In this document: positions 47,183-58,068 of the stretch, piece after piece
How the letters are laid out: every line of letters begins with the position of its first letter
Numbering within the stretch: position 1 is the stretch's first letter
Origin: Labia minor
Lineage: Eukaryota; Arthropoda; Insecta; Dermaptera; Spongiphoridae
Assembly: GCA_963082975.1 (NCBI GenBank)
Contig: OY720345.1
Location: 30,202,611 to 30,266,610 of the forward strand
Length of the DNA stretch: 64,000 nucleotides
Direction: 5' to 3'
The notes under the pieces: generated by a model
Told to the model about the DNA's origin: nothing
What the model saw: the letters and a program-made list of their open reading frames with translations, nothing else
The model's database searches: none
Translations under genes and position numbers: made by a program

Positions 47183-48627
47183 TTTGTTTACTTTTTTGCT
47201 GTCATAGAAACAAACAAAAAAGAAATTTCCTACTTAACCGACACTTTACCTGTAATTTAGAATTATAAACATCCAAAAATAAGAAACGATTTCTATGAAA
47301 TTACATCACAATATTCTTATATACCTCTATGGTAACATAGGCTATAGATTTTATTAATATCTAATCAATAACCGCAGAATTTAATTTTTTAAAGTTTATA
47401 TATAGTTCTCCGTGTTGTTCATTCAAGAGCCAGGCGTGGTCCACTAACTGGCGGACTCATTTTACACAATGTATATAACTCTATCATTGAGGGTTCAGGC
47501 CAAATCGATCAACATTAATTAAGATATTTTCATTATGACAGATATTAAAAAAACCGCGAATTCAATATCTCTGTTCACTAATTATTTGTTGACTTTAGTA
47601 AAACCTACGCATGACTCAATAGATCCGGATAAACTTTTTCAAATTTTGATCTTAAAATATATCTTGAAGGTAGTAAAGAAAGAGTAAGATGCGGAAATCA
47701 ATTGTAAAATATTAGGTGACCCAGACGACTTAAATATAATAGGAGATTCGGCAATTGCAATTACAGATAGCGAGGAAAAATTAATCGAGGTAGGAAAAGA
47801 GATGAGGTTTGAAATTAATAATGATAAATAAATATATTTAGAAACAAACAGGAGCAGTATTAACATACAAATTGTAGAATTTGAATATGTAGAAAAATTG
47901 AATGTAATCACGAAGGATAATAATATTTGAGAAGAATTTAAATCGAAGTTGCAATCGGGAAACGCCTGTTATCATGCAGTAAAGAGGCTTATCTCATCAA
48001 AATTATTATAAAAGGGAATGAAAATTAAAATATATAAAACAATTATTTTGTCTGTTGTATTATATGAGTGTGAGACTATGACTTAGGAGATGAGAGTGGA
48101 TTCAGAGTATTTGAGAATAGGATTCTCCCCAGCATCTATGGGCCAAAGAAAGATGAGTACATCAGGGAATGACGTACGAGAGATGGAACAGAGGCTCAGG
48201 ATAAGGACACTTGGAGAAATGTGGTTGTAGCTGCCAAGAACTTTCGAGTACCGTTGAGCCACGCATGGTCTATGACCCTGGGAGATGGGAGTAGATTCAG
48301 ATTATTCTTTCCAGCATTTATTGGCCAAAGAAAGATGAGGTCACCGGGGACACTTGGAGAAATGTGGTTGTAGCTACCAAGAACTTTCGAGAAGATAGAT
48401 ATAACATATTCAATAATAATATATATAATTAATTTACTATTTAAATTAAAATATATTTTAAATAATCACACAATAAGAAATGAATGTTTTATGTTATACA
48501 TTGTTTGAAACAAAATGGATGAAAACCTTTTACTACTTTCAACCAAATACTATGTACCATTCGGGGGTACAGGGGGCGGAGCCCCCGTCTAGATGTGAAG
48601 AGCGACGAAGGAGCTCTGAGCAGCTAG
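47126..48627 (+). mobile_element. Non-autonomous Helitron carrying LINE RT
   Basis: A|TCTATATATATAAAGG at the start, GAGCAGCTAG|T at the end; 1502 bp. A (GTAT)n tract (about 47150-47180) follows the 5' end, as in the copy at 30505. The 3' part has 'gggggcggagcccccg' and a partly decayed hairpin (gagcgacgaaggagctc). No Rep/helicase frame. Its LINE cargo reaches further into RT than the other copies, so it is closest to the ancestral cargo. Confidence 0.85.
47580..48390 (+). pseudogene. LINE RT palm-to-end fragment inside Helitron
   Basis: Near 47585 there is a broken VDFSKTY..DSIDR-type stretch (RT motif with the first catalytic Asp). At 47721 on it reads GDPDDLNIIGDSAIAITDSEEKLIEVGKEMRFEINNDK then a stop. 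The DDL matches the YADD active-site turn, but the Y-A pair reads D-P, so catalysis would be lost. Then LQSGNACYHAVKRLISSKLL, KIKIYKTIILSVVLYECET and the C-terminal tail to a FRVP end near 48250. A second, internally deleted copy of the last segment follows at 48264-48390. Confidence 0.82.
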
Positions 48628-48975
48628 TTGTTGATGAAATACATAAACATATACTTAAATACATTTACAATAATTTCAAAAATTTTATTTGGAAATAAAA
48701 AATTATTATACAATGCTTTATTTATAGGTTCATTCAAAAGTTCTTACTCTAGATAAAGATTAATTAGAATTAATTTTTAAAAAGGTCAAATTGATGCCAA
48801 TTAGTCATACTTTCTATAAAAATTAATAATAAATTGAATCGACTTATGTGTTAATAGGAAGTCATATTTTTTTACAAATAATATTTTAAAGTTTTTCTAA
48901 AAGTTTTAAATTTAAATTAAAGTAAATGATAAAATTAAAATATAATATTAATGTTTATTTATAAATAAATTTTTA

Positions 48976-49012
<37 letters not shown>

Positions 49013-50436
49013 GTGTTTAAAAAAACAGGAATTTGAAAACAGTTATTTTCATATCAAATTTCATTTAAATGTTTTTTTTAGTCTTAATTTGATTCACTCA
49101 ATTTTCTTCTCTATATATTTTATTAAAAAGTTTACATTCCCCTTATTGAAAATGGCCCTTTTGGTTTGGATTCTATCCAAAATGATCCAGGCATCTCTCC
49201 CCTTCCACATCATTCTTTACCATCCTCACCCACAGTCGTTAAAATAAAATGTTCCACTAATCGATGATTTAAGATAGAATGGTATGGAGGGGATAAAGAG
49301 AAAGAGAGAGCAAATTCTCTCACCCACACCCACTCACTCACTTTGCTTAACGAAGGAAGCAAATTAAAAAAGGGCATTGAAAAAAATACTAATAAAAAGA
49401 CAATCTTAATAGGATTAAATGCTTCTCAAATTAAAACACAATAATTTTTTTTTTTTTTTGAAAAGAATATGATAATAAAATTTTAGTTTAAATATGATGG
49501 GTATACCATATGTATCAAATTATATTTTCAAATTTAAATAAAAATAATTACTTATATTTGATTATTAATAATAATAATAATAAATTAATATTAATATTTT
49601 AATTTCAATATATTCCATCCTTAAATAGTTTAGTTATAATATTTGTGAAATTTTGCCAATTAAAATTAATTTATATTCATGTAAAATTAAAAGGATAGAG
49701 AATTTAATTAAATTTAAAATAAATTTATCTAGCAAACCCATGAATAGGTTTGGATTAGTGGTTATATTTCGTTGAGGGCCATTGAATAGAAATTGAAGGG
49801 CCTTAGTGTCTAATCAGGAAACGTTGGAAATCAAACCCTTAAAAAATGTAACACTATCAATCACTTTTATAAATAGATTTTCATTTATAATTGAACGTTT
49901 TGATTAAATTAATATATTTATTTAAAATATTAGATTTTGATTTATTTGCTAGCAAATGTTGAATAATTTAATGAATCTATTTTATATAAGTTTAAGTGAA
50001 AAATAAATTGACAAATCCTTAAAAAAAAATTAATTTATCTTTCTATTTGTTTTAATTAAATTTAAATAACATTTTTTTTCAAGAACCGTAATATAAAATG
50101 TTTTTTATCATATTATATTTATAGTCTCTCTCTCTCTCTCTAAATATATATATAAGTACATATTTATATAAATTTCAAGTTGAATGCACCCGCATGAGTC
50201 GTTATACCTATTCGATTTAAATCCATTTTTAATTCCATCAGCGCAGTATGTGAAATAGCAAAACGAACGATCAAGTTTCTTTTCTAAAAACAAAAAAAAA
50301 ATCAACTTAAAACCAAACGTGAGATGGAATCATGCCAAAATCTTTCAACTTGAAAAATGAACAATTTGGAATCTTAACACTTTTACACTCGATGAGGGCA
50401 GCGGGAAGGAGGTAATAACAATTCCATATATAAATA
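48628..50436. other. AT-rich stretch with microsatellites
   Basis: (CA)n at 48979-49008, (CT)n at 50126-50141. Less AT-rich DNA at about 49190-49345 has no recognisable frame. Confidence 0.5.
48979..49008. repeat. (CA)n microsatellite
   Basis: About 15 uninterrupted CA units. Confidence 0.95.
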
Positions 50437-51067
50437 AGTTGACCTGTGGCCAGGTCCGAACCGACCGTCGGTTTGAAATAAATTAATTTCCAGGTACAGA
50501 AACAATTTCAAATAATTTTAATATATCTATTAATGTAATAAAAAACAGATATGAATATAACATAAATATTTTTAATTTTATTTTATTTATAATATATATG
50601 TAAGACCAGGCTGTGACGTCATGAATGGCTGGATGACGTCATATAATTTTAAATCAAGAAAAAACTAATAAATATGATTTTTCTCGAGGATAAAACCAAT
50701 ACAAAGTGCATGATTCGTGGTGATATATAAAAAAATCTCCTTTGGTGTGAAAATAACCCTTCCCTTCCTATCGTCGATCGCTAATACTACCACTTCCGGT
50801 TCCCGGAATTGCACCAAAAGTTGATCAATTCATCCCACTGATGCATTAAGTAAATATACCAAATTTCATCAAAATCCGTTCAGCCGTTCAGGCTGTACAC
50901 ATCTATACGGACGGACAGACGGACAGACGGACAGACGGACGGACAGACATCATGCTAAAAATACTTTTTTCTGTTTAGAAAATGCATGATTCGTGGAGAT
51001 ATGTAAAAATCTCCACATGTGAAATTTGGTGTGAAAACAATACCTCCCTTACTATCGTCGGTCGGTA
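50437..51067 (-). mobile_element. Family A element, copy 7 (full length)
   Basis: AGTTGACCTGTGGCCAGGTC to CTATCGTCGGTCGGTAA with all internal blocks, two TGACGTCA sites (about 50615-50642) and a long (GGACGGACAGAC)n tract at 50909-50946. Confidence 0.75.
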
Positions 51068-51080
51068 ATAAAAATTATAC

Positions 51081-51115
51081 CAAAATACCTCCCTTACTAT
51101 CGTCGGTCGGTAAAA
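51081..51115 (-). repeat. Duplicated family A terminus
   Basis: 'aatacctcccttactatc' plus 'gtcggtcggtaaaa' recurs 13 bp beyond the end of copy 7: a second, isolated 3' terminus. Confidence 0.8.
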
Positions 51116-51234
51116 TGTATCTATTAAATTGTTATTATTTCGAATGATAAAGTAACCAAATAATAATAAATAAGTTTAAATATTTCTAATCGACTTCTTC
51201 AATCTTTTATTACATCCTACGAAAAGACAGGGCC

Positions 51235-51305
51235 TATTAAGTTGGATTCCGCCTAAGCGGGTAAAGGTGTTCTATGATCAATAGAACGCGTCTCCTCTCA
51301 TCCAT
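51235..51305 (-). mobile_element. SINE fragment
   Basis: 'gtaaaggtgttctatgatca' and 'atagaacgcgtc' match, inverted, the 'gttctactgatcataggacacc' part of the SINE at 33994. Short and diverged. Confidence 0.45.
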
Positions 51306-53457
51306 TATCTTATTTCAAAGTCCTTATATTTGGGCATTTAATTAGGAGTCTATAATATTTAAGACAATTATCCTTAATTTTTGTAAATAAAAATATTTTC
51401 AAATTGTGTCTCTAATATAATTTCTCCAACCATATTAATACCTCCATCCCATTTATTTCCACTCCTAATTCCCATAATTAAGGAAATTGACTTGAATAAT
51501 AAATTTTAATGGCAATCTATTTTATTAATTTATATATGTTTAATTATAAAAAGATTCCATTTTTGAAATGTATATATCTATATATATATCTATATTCAAT
51601 AGATACTATGAGGTTTGAGGAAGCATACTATCAAACCGAATTTAATCTATAGAATAGAATAGAATTAAAGTGAAAAATTTAACATAATTATTTTATACTG
51701 GTATATACAGTGATCTCACCAGCTCGTAGCACATTTTAAATGAATGATATCATATCATCATTAGATATTAATCTGAAGATAATAAAATGATAAAGTAATT
51801 GTTTGTTAAACTTCATGAAGATTATATGAAGCGTTTAGTCAAAAAGAACATATTCAAGATCGGGTCAAAATAATTTATTTTTTCAATACCTACTAAAGAA
51901 TAAAGAGAATTTAGATGTTTCATGTATTTTATTTTCTCACAAAATATTAAAAGACTGAAACTGAATTGTTTAATTAACACTTATGGAAAATTTTTGAAAA
52001 TTTTTTTTTCAGTCAACCACCTTCGACTTTTAGTAAAATGCTTCATTTATTTCTATATCACAGAAAATTGATTTGACTTACAATTTCTAATTTAAAAGAT
52101 ATAAATCTCATGAATAAAACAAACAACGAAAATTTTATTTTTTCACGTTTTTATTTATTATAGTTTCACATCGTATCCAGTCGTCAAAGGTGACTTTGAC
52201 CCAATTCCCAATGTTCGAATGAGCTGAAATTTTGCATACATATGTAACTCCGATGACAATACAATATTTAGGTTCATCCCGGGTTATAGGTAGCTTCGGA
52301 GGTATTATTGTATAACAAAAACGCGCAAATTCTACTTCAAATATACATAATTATCAAGTATACTGGAAAAGGAAAAAAACAGAAAAGTTTGTGCATATAC
52401 AATGAAATGTCCTTCGTTTTCTTTTTCTTTCCCTGCATGTTTGGCGCCCATGCTTTCATTTTTTAGATATGATTAATTGTAAGGAAATCGTGGTGTGTGT
52501 GTGGAAAAAATATTTTAGTATTAATATATATATATATATATATATAGGAGTGTTATATTTAATATATATATATATGTAAATGAATTGAAAGTATTAATGA
52601 ACGATAAATTAATTAATTAATTTTCAAACGATACATTAAAAACATAATAGAAAATAAAATAACATTTATTTGAATATAAAAATCTATTATCTAGAGTTAT
52701 TTTAATGAATTAATTCATCATTTATTTTGTATAACAACCTTTAGTTAATATTCTACAAGTATATTATTATTATAGTAACTATTATGATAATTATTACCCT
52801 AATGAATCTCAAATGGTGTTCTCTTACACTAGTTAAGAATATTTAATTACTAATTTGCATATATAATATAACATAATAATAGTATTATATCTATAAAAAA
52901 GTTAATATGATTAAATAGATAGAATGTTAAATAAGATATTGTATTTTATGAGATTTTTTTAATATCATTTACGGGTAAGTAATTTTATTATTTTGGGAAT
53001 TTTTATTTAAAGTTTTCCGGGTCACAAGTTAAAGTAGTACTGTTCATTTTTTAGTCATTAAGTAAGTGATAGAATAATTTTTAAGACACAATTTTTTTTT
53101 ACTTACCGAATACTGCAAAAGCAAAAATTGTAATATCATTATGATATCTGATATTATATCACTTTACCATAATATAAACTGAATTTGATATTCTTTTATA
53201 TATTAAGGTTTCATGAATCCATATATATTTGAAAAGGTGAAAGATGTCCAAGGTACATCATTGAATTTGAACTTTGACAGCAAAGAAACATTTTTATTAA
53301 AAATTTCTTATATGAAATAGTGTTTAGAGTTAATTTTTTTTTATTTATTGTTAAAATTCACTAAGATATTTATTTTAACTGATTGTAAAAAAAATTTCAT
53401 ATTTATAATTATTTTTTTATTAAATTTTTTTATAAAAAATCCAATTTCTCTTATCTT
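51306..53457. other. AT-rich stretch with one repeat-like island
   Basis: 52165-52340 ('gtcgtcaaaggtgactttgacc', 'gagctgaaattttgcataca', 'catcccgggttataggtagc') looks like another arthropod repeat of the A-C style, with no second copy here. No gene. (TA)n at 52525-52546. Confidence 0.45.
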
Positions 53458-54094
53458 TTTACCGACCGACGATAGTAAGGGAGGTATTGTTTTCACACCA
53501 AATTTCACATGTGGAGATTTTTACATATCTCCACGAATCATGCATTTTCTAAACAGAAAAAAGTATTTTTAGCATGATGTCTGTCCGTCCGTCTGTCCGT
53601 CCGTATAGATGTGTACAGCCTGAACGGCTCAACCGATTTTGATGAAATTTGGTATATTTACTTAATGCATCAGTGGGATGAATGGATCAACTTTTGGTGC
53701 AAATCCGGAAACCGGAAGTGGTAGTATTAGCGATCGACGATAGGAAGGGAAGGGTTATTTTCACACCAAATTTCACATGAGGAGATTTTTTTATATATCA
53801 CCACGAATCATGCACTTTGTATTGGTTTTATCCTCGGGAAAATCATATTTATTAGTTTTTTCTTGATTTAAAATTATATGACGTCATCCAGCCATTCATG
53901 ACGTCACAGCCTGGTCTTGCATATATATTATAAATAAAATAAAATTAAAAATGTTTATATTTATTATTTATGTATCCATATCTGTTTTTTATTACATTAA
54001 TAGATATATTAAAATTATTTGAAATTGTTTCTGTAGCTGGAAATTAATTTACTTCAAACCGTCGGTCGGTTCGGACCTGGCCACAGGTCAACTT
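53458..54094 (+). mobile_element. Family A element, copy 8 (full length)
   Basis: TTTACCGACCGACGATAG to GACCTGGCCACAGGTC plus AACTTA, closest to the apparent family consensus. Contains (GTCCGTCC)n, CCGGAAACCGGAAGTGG and two TGACGTCA (about 53879-53907). T-rich flanks on both sides. Confidence 0.8.
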
Positions 54095-54189
54095 ATTTTA
54101 TAATAATCTCAAATTTTTTTGTGCCCAAAAAATTAACATAAAAAAAATATTTATTAATGATGAAATAATGATACATCTGTACTGTACAT

Positions 54190-54467
54190 CAGTAATTCGC
54201 AACCACTGTGCCACGAGATTTTCAAAAGTGTGCCGCGAGATTATCAAAATGTGCCGCCAAATTATTACAAATGTAAAGAGGCTCTTAAACATTTTCTAAA
54301 TTTTTTCAATTTGGTTCTAAAAAAAATGGTAAACCGTTTTTTGGCACTACTTTTACACTTATCTTTTTCTTTGTATGCCGCCAAATTTTTAAACCGTTAA
54401 AAGTGTGCCGCGGTAAAAAAAAATAAAAGATAATCCGATTAGTAGAAAAAAAGGTTGAGAATCACTG
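54190..54467. mobile_element. hAT-type MITE
   Basis: Ends CAGTAATTCGCAACC and GGTTGAGAATCACTG. Flanks CTGTACAT (54182-54189) and CTGTAAAT (54468-54475) match at 7 of 8. It has repeated 'gtgccgcgag' / 'gtgccgcca' motifs near both ends. 278 bp, non-coding. Confidence 0.82.
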
Positions 54468-54867
54468 CTGTAAATTATTATTCCGGCAAAAGTTGATTCT
54501 AAAATTAAAATCGGACACAGATATAATTTGGGCTCAATTATTAATTTATTCTCAATTAATTAATCCATTTTAATTATATATTTCTTTACAAAATTTAAAT
54601 TATATTTCATTATTTTTAATAAATTTTATTTAATAAAGGTATATTTAATTGTTTTAATATTATATTATAAATAAATTATTTTAAATTAGTATTTATGTTA
54701 TTCTCTCTCTCTCCCTTAATAAAATACATAGATGGTATTGTATAGTTATATAGTGAGTAATCAAGTGAAAATTGTGCAGGGAAATCAGATTAAATATGGT
54801 AAAGACTCTGCTTATTGAATTGTTCATTTCACTTTAAAGTTAATCGTTAATTAGTATAATCTATGCG

Positions 54868-55570
54868 CACGACAGTGCGCCGGCCAAGTTCCAGCAAGCC
54901 GCGCGCATGCCGTAAGTATATTTACACGAATGGTTTGGAGTCACTTTTGACCCCCCTGTATCTCAGTGCCTATTGCAAGTACAGAGATAAAATTTTATCT
55001 ACGTAGTCATATACTAGAACTAAAGCAGTATGCCAAATTTCATAGTTATAGCTTCAGTAGATGCTGAAATATGACCCTGTGAAAATAGCTTATTTTGGAA
55101 CTGATTCACTGATTGGTCAACAAAATTCTTAGGGTATTTCCAATTGTCCTAGCGCTATGAAATTTGGCATACAGGTCGTGTGTTATAAGTAGGTTAACAA
55201 AAAATTATGAAATTTAAGAAATCGGTCAAGCTTGAGTTGTTATAATCGAATATCAATGCGATTTTAACGAATTCAAACGAATTCATTGGTTTTGTCAGAA
55301 ACTAATCAAGCTAGGACTTCGAAATTTGGTACACCGATATTATTCACAGTTTGTAGATTTCTTTTAAAATTTCGTCAAAATCGGTTAACCGGAAGTGGTA
55401 CTTTACCTACACTGGTTTCGTTTACCTTTCAAGTAAAGTACCAGTTTGCTTCGAGATATTTGCTTCATATTTTGTATATAGATTTAAAAATATGAAAAAA
55501 ATTCAGAAACCAAATTTCATCATGATCTGACTACCGGAAGTGACATTTTACCTATACAAGTAGCGTTAGG
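54868..55570 (-). mobile_element. Family B element, copy 2, with GC-rich flank
   Basis: 55290-55570 is the inverse of 36290-36560: 'aatcaagctaggacttcg', 'aaatttggtacaccgatatt', 'aaccggaagtggtactttacc', 'gtgacattttacctataca'. Left of it, 54868-55230 is a different GC-rich head ('gacagtgcgccggccaag', 'gaccccc') with repeated 'aaatttcatag' / 'aaatttggcatac' motifs. It may be one composite element or two neighbours. Confidence 0.55.
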
Positions 55571-55908
55571 TGTAAATTATAAATATATATAATAGTGTTA
55601 AACCATTTTACTTTATAATTTAAATTAATGTTTGTTTATTTTTATTGTTATAACTTAACAGTTTCTATATAATTTTCAATTAATATTAATAGTTCTAATT
55701 ATTTATTATTCAATACAAGTTAGAAATTCAGAACTATAAAATAAAAGAACAAATAAAATTATTATATTTAATATATAAACAAATATAATTTTAATTTAAA
55801 AAAATTTGCAATTTTTTTAAACACAAAATTACTTCAAAGGCTAAGAATGGACGGGGGCGCAGCACAAAAAGGAAAAAATAGGAAGCTTTCTTAGAAAAAG
55901 TATTGAAA
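55571..55908. other. AT-rich sequence, no gene
   Basis: Nothing recognised except a short 'gacgggggcgcagcac' patch near 55850. Confidence 0.4.
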
Positions 55909-56905
55909 TCTAATCAAAAACATACCTGTTAAAAAGGGGGCCAAGTTCCTATCGGCTATTTGTTTGCCTAAAAAAGGGTTCAAATCCATCCCAATGCCAA
56001 GTTTAGATGCACTTCAAAATCATTCATAATCATTTTTATCAACAGCCTGATCCACTGGTAAACATTTGGCATTCCAAAGAATCGCCACCACACCCAGTCC
56101 TCCGCCTCCTGCATCCAGGCACGCCACTTTATTCACGTCAACGGTCCATCTGGCCGAAATTCACTTTACCATACACCCAACTTAAAATATGGTATACTTG
56201 TTAAAATACGTAGGTACATGGTTTAAAATATCTAAAATTATAATACTTAGAAATTTGAACTTGGCAGGTTTTCGTACTGTACGTAACACTAGATTAATTG
56301 TATAATTATATTTATTATTTAAATATATAAATAATTAACCCGCTAATTCTAAGTATTAAAATTGTAGATATTTTAAACCAAGTACCTACGTATTTTAACA
56401 ACTATACCATATTTTAAGTTGGGTAAATGGTAAAGTGAATTTCGGCCAGATGAACCGTTGACGTGAATAAAGTGGTGTGTAGTGTGCCTGGATGCAGGAG
56501 GCGGAGGACTTGGTGTGGGACTTAGTGTTTTGTACAGCACGAAAACCTGCCAAGTTCAAATTTCTAAGTATTATAATTTTAGATATTTTAAACCATGTAC
56601 CTACGTATTTTAACAACTATACCATATTTTAAGTTGGGTGTATGGTAAAGTGAATTTCGGCCAGATGGACCGTTGACGTGAATAAAGTGGCGTGCCTGGA
56701 TGCAGGAGGCGGAGGACTGGGTGTGGTGGCGATTCTTTGGAATGCCAAATGTTTACCAGTGGATCAGGCTGTTGATAAAAATGATTATGAATGATTTTGA
56801 AGTGCATCTAAACTTGGCATTGGGATGGATTTGAACCCTTTTTTAGGCAAACAAATAGCCGATAGGAACTTGGCCCCCTTTTTAACAGGTATGTTTTTGA
56901 TTAGA
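55909..56905. repeat. Large foldback: 374-bp arms, third copy inside
   Basis: Arm 1 (55909-56282) and arm 2 (56532-56905) are near-perfect reverse complements, from TCTAATCAAAAACATACC to GGCAGGTTTTCG. Between them (about 56340-56531) lies a further partial copy in arm-2 orientation with small changes. Arms are GC-richer than their surroundings. The 65-codon frames at 56007-56204 (+) and 56610-56807 (-) are the same arm read from each side and encode nothing I recognise. No transposase or LTR signature. Confidence 0.9.
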
Positions 56906-57439
56906 TAATATTAAGAAGAGACGGGGAGAGAGGAGGTTGGAGGGTGCTGGTGGCGGGATGGAAACTTCAACTACCTATCTAGTGGAAAGTTTATTAACAT
57001 GTAAGCAAGAATACTCTCTGATCTTAATAATTATAGTGGTATTATCATTGCCTCCTAACTTCGATGTCTTTTCTTCTCTTATAATTACTAACCGAAAGAG
57101 AAAGATGGCGACATTTTCAAATTGAATAAAAAATTCTTCTTTGTCTCACCTGTTAAAAATTTATTGTAATAACACTTCATTTCTATTATAATTATTATTT
57201 TTAATATTTCAACAAAAATAAAAATTAGAGTATTATTTATTTTTATAAAATCTTTATTTTCCAATCAAAATAGCTCAATTTCTCTAAATAGGGAAATACT
57301 AAGAACACACAAGATCTATTAAAATTTAAAGTTATTACAATTTTGAATGTAAATAAAAACAATCGTTTTAACTAATATATTTTTATTAATTTACTAAAAA
57401 TTTTATTAAATCTTCTTCAGTAATTTACAATATATTTTT
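56906..57439. other. AT-rich sequence, no gene
   Basis: A purine-rich start at 56910-56960, then featureless. Confidence 0.45.
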
Positions 57440-58035
57440 ACTATCTCGAAAAAGATAGTATTTCGATCACGAAAATTTTCGATGTTGAGATTTTGATGTT
57501 TTTATACGTTTTAAAGGTTCCTGAATCATTTTCACTAAGGTTAAGAAAAATGTCTGTGTGTGTGTGTGTGTATGTATGTATGTAACCAAGATTACGCAAA
57601 AACGGTTTGAGCTAGAATGATGAAATTTGGTACATGAGCATTATTCAAAATTAGTAGTTTTCTATCAACTTTTAAGAAATGTAGCTCAACCGGAAGAGGG
57701 TCATTACCTACAACGTTTTGATTTTTTGTCCTCTAAAGTGACCGTAAAAATAAAGATGTATGTTTGATAATTTTCACATGATTAATAATTGTATAAAACT
57801 GCTATATATAGAATTTCAGCTTGATTGATTTGATGAAATTACCAGAATTAATTTTTTAACACTGTAAATCTCACGCGCCAACACGTGACGTGGTGCCATC
57901 AACAAAAAGCCAAACATGCGCTGGTTTAATATTTATTATTTATAATTTATAATTAATTAAATTTAATTTAAATATAATATATTATGTTATTTAATCCAAT
58001 TCAAATTGCGAGATAGTCGAGTGGAGACACTCCAG
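57440..58035 (-). mobile_element. Family C element, longest copy (5)
   Basis: On the minus strand: CTGGAGTGTCTCCACTCG, CTATCTCGCAATTTG, the AT part, the 'ggcaccacgtcacgtgttgg' block, 'ttacggtcactttag', 'cctcttccggttgag', 'catgtaccaaatttcatc', (ACAT)n/(AC)n tract, AGACATTTTTC, then 'cgaaaattttcgtgatcg' and a terminal hairpin CTATCTTTTTCGAGATAG. This copy shows that C has the same core order as A and B. Confidence 0.75.
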
Positions 58036-58068
58036 CTAATTTATTTTGTATTACAAATATTTCAAATA

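Noticed and set aside
50909-50946. Regular GGACGGACAGAC units as a CRISPR-like array
   Set aside because: It is a short microsatellite inside a eukaryotic repeat, without spacers.
56007-56807. Two identical 65-codon frames as a duplicated gene
   Set aside because: They are the two arms of one foldback read from opposite strands; no recognisable protein features.
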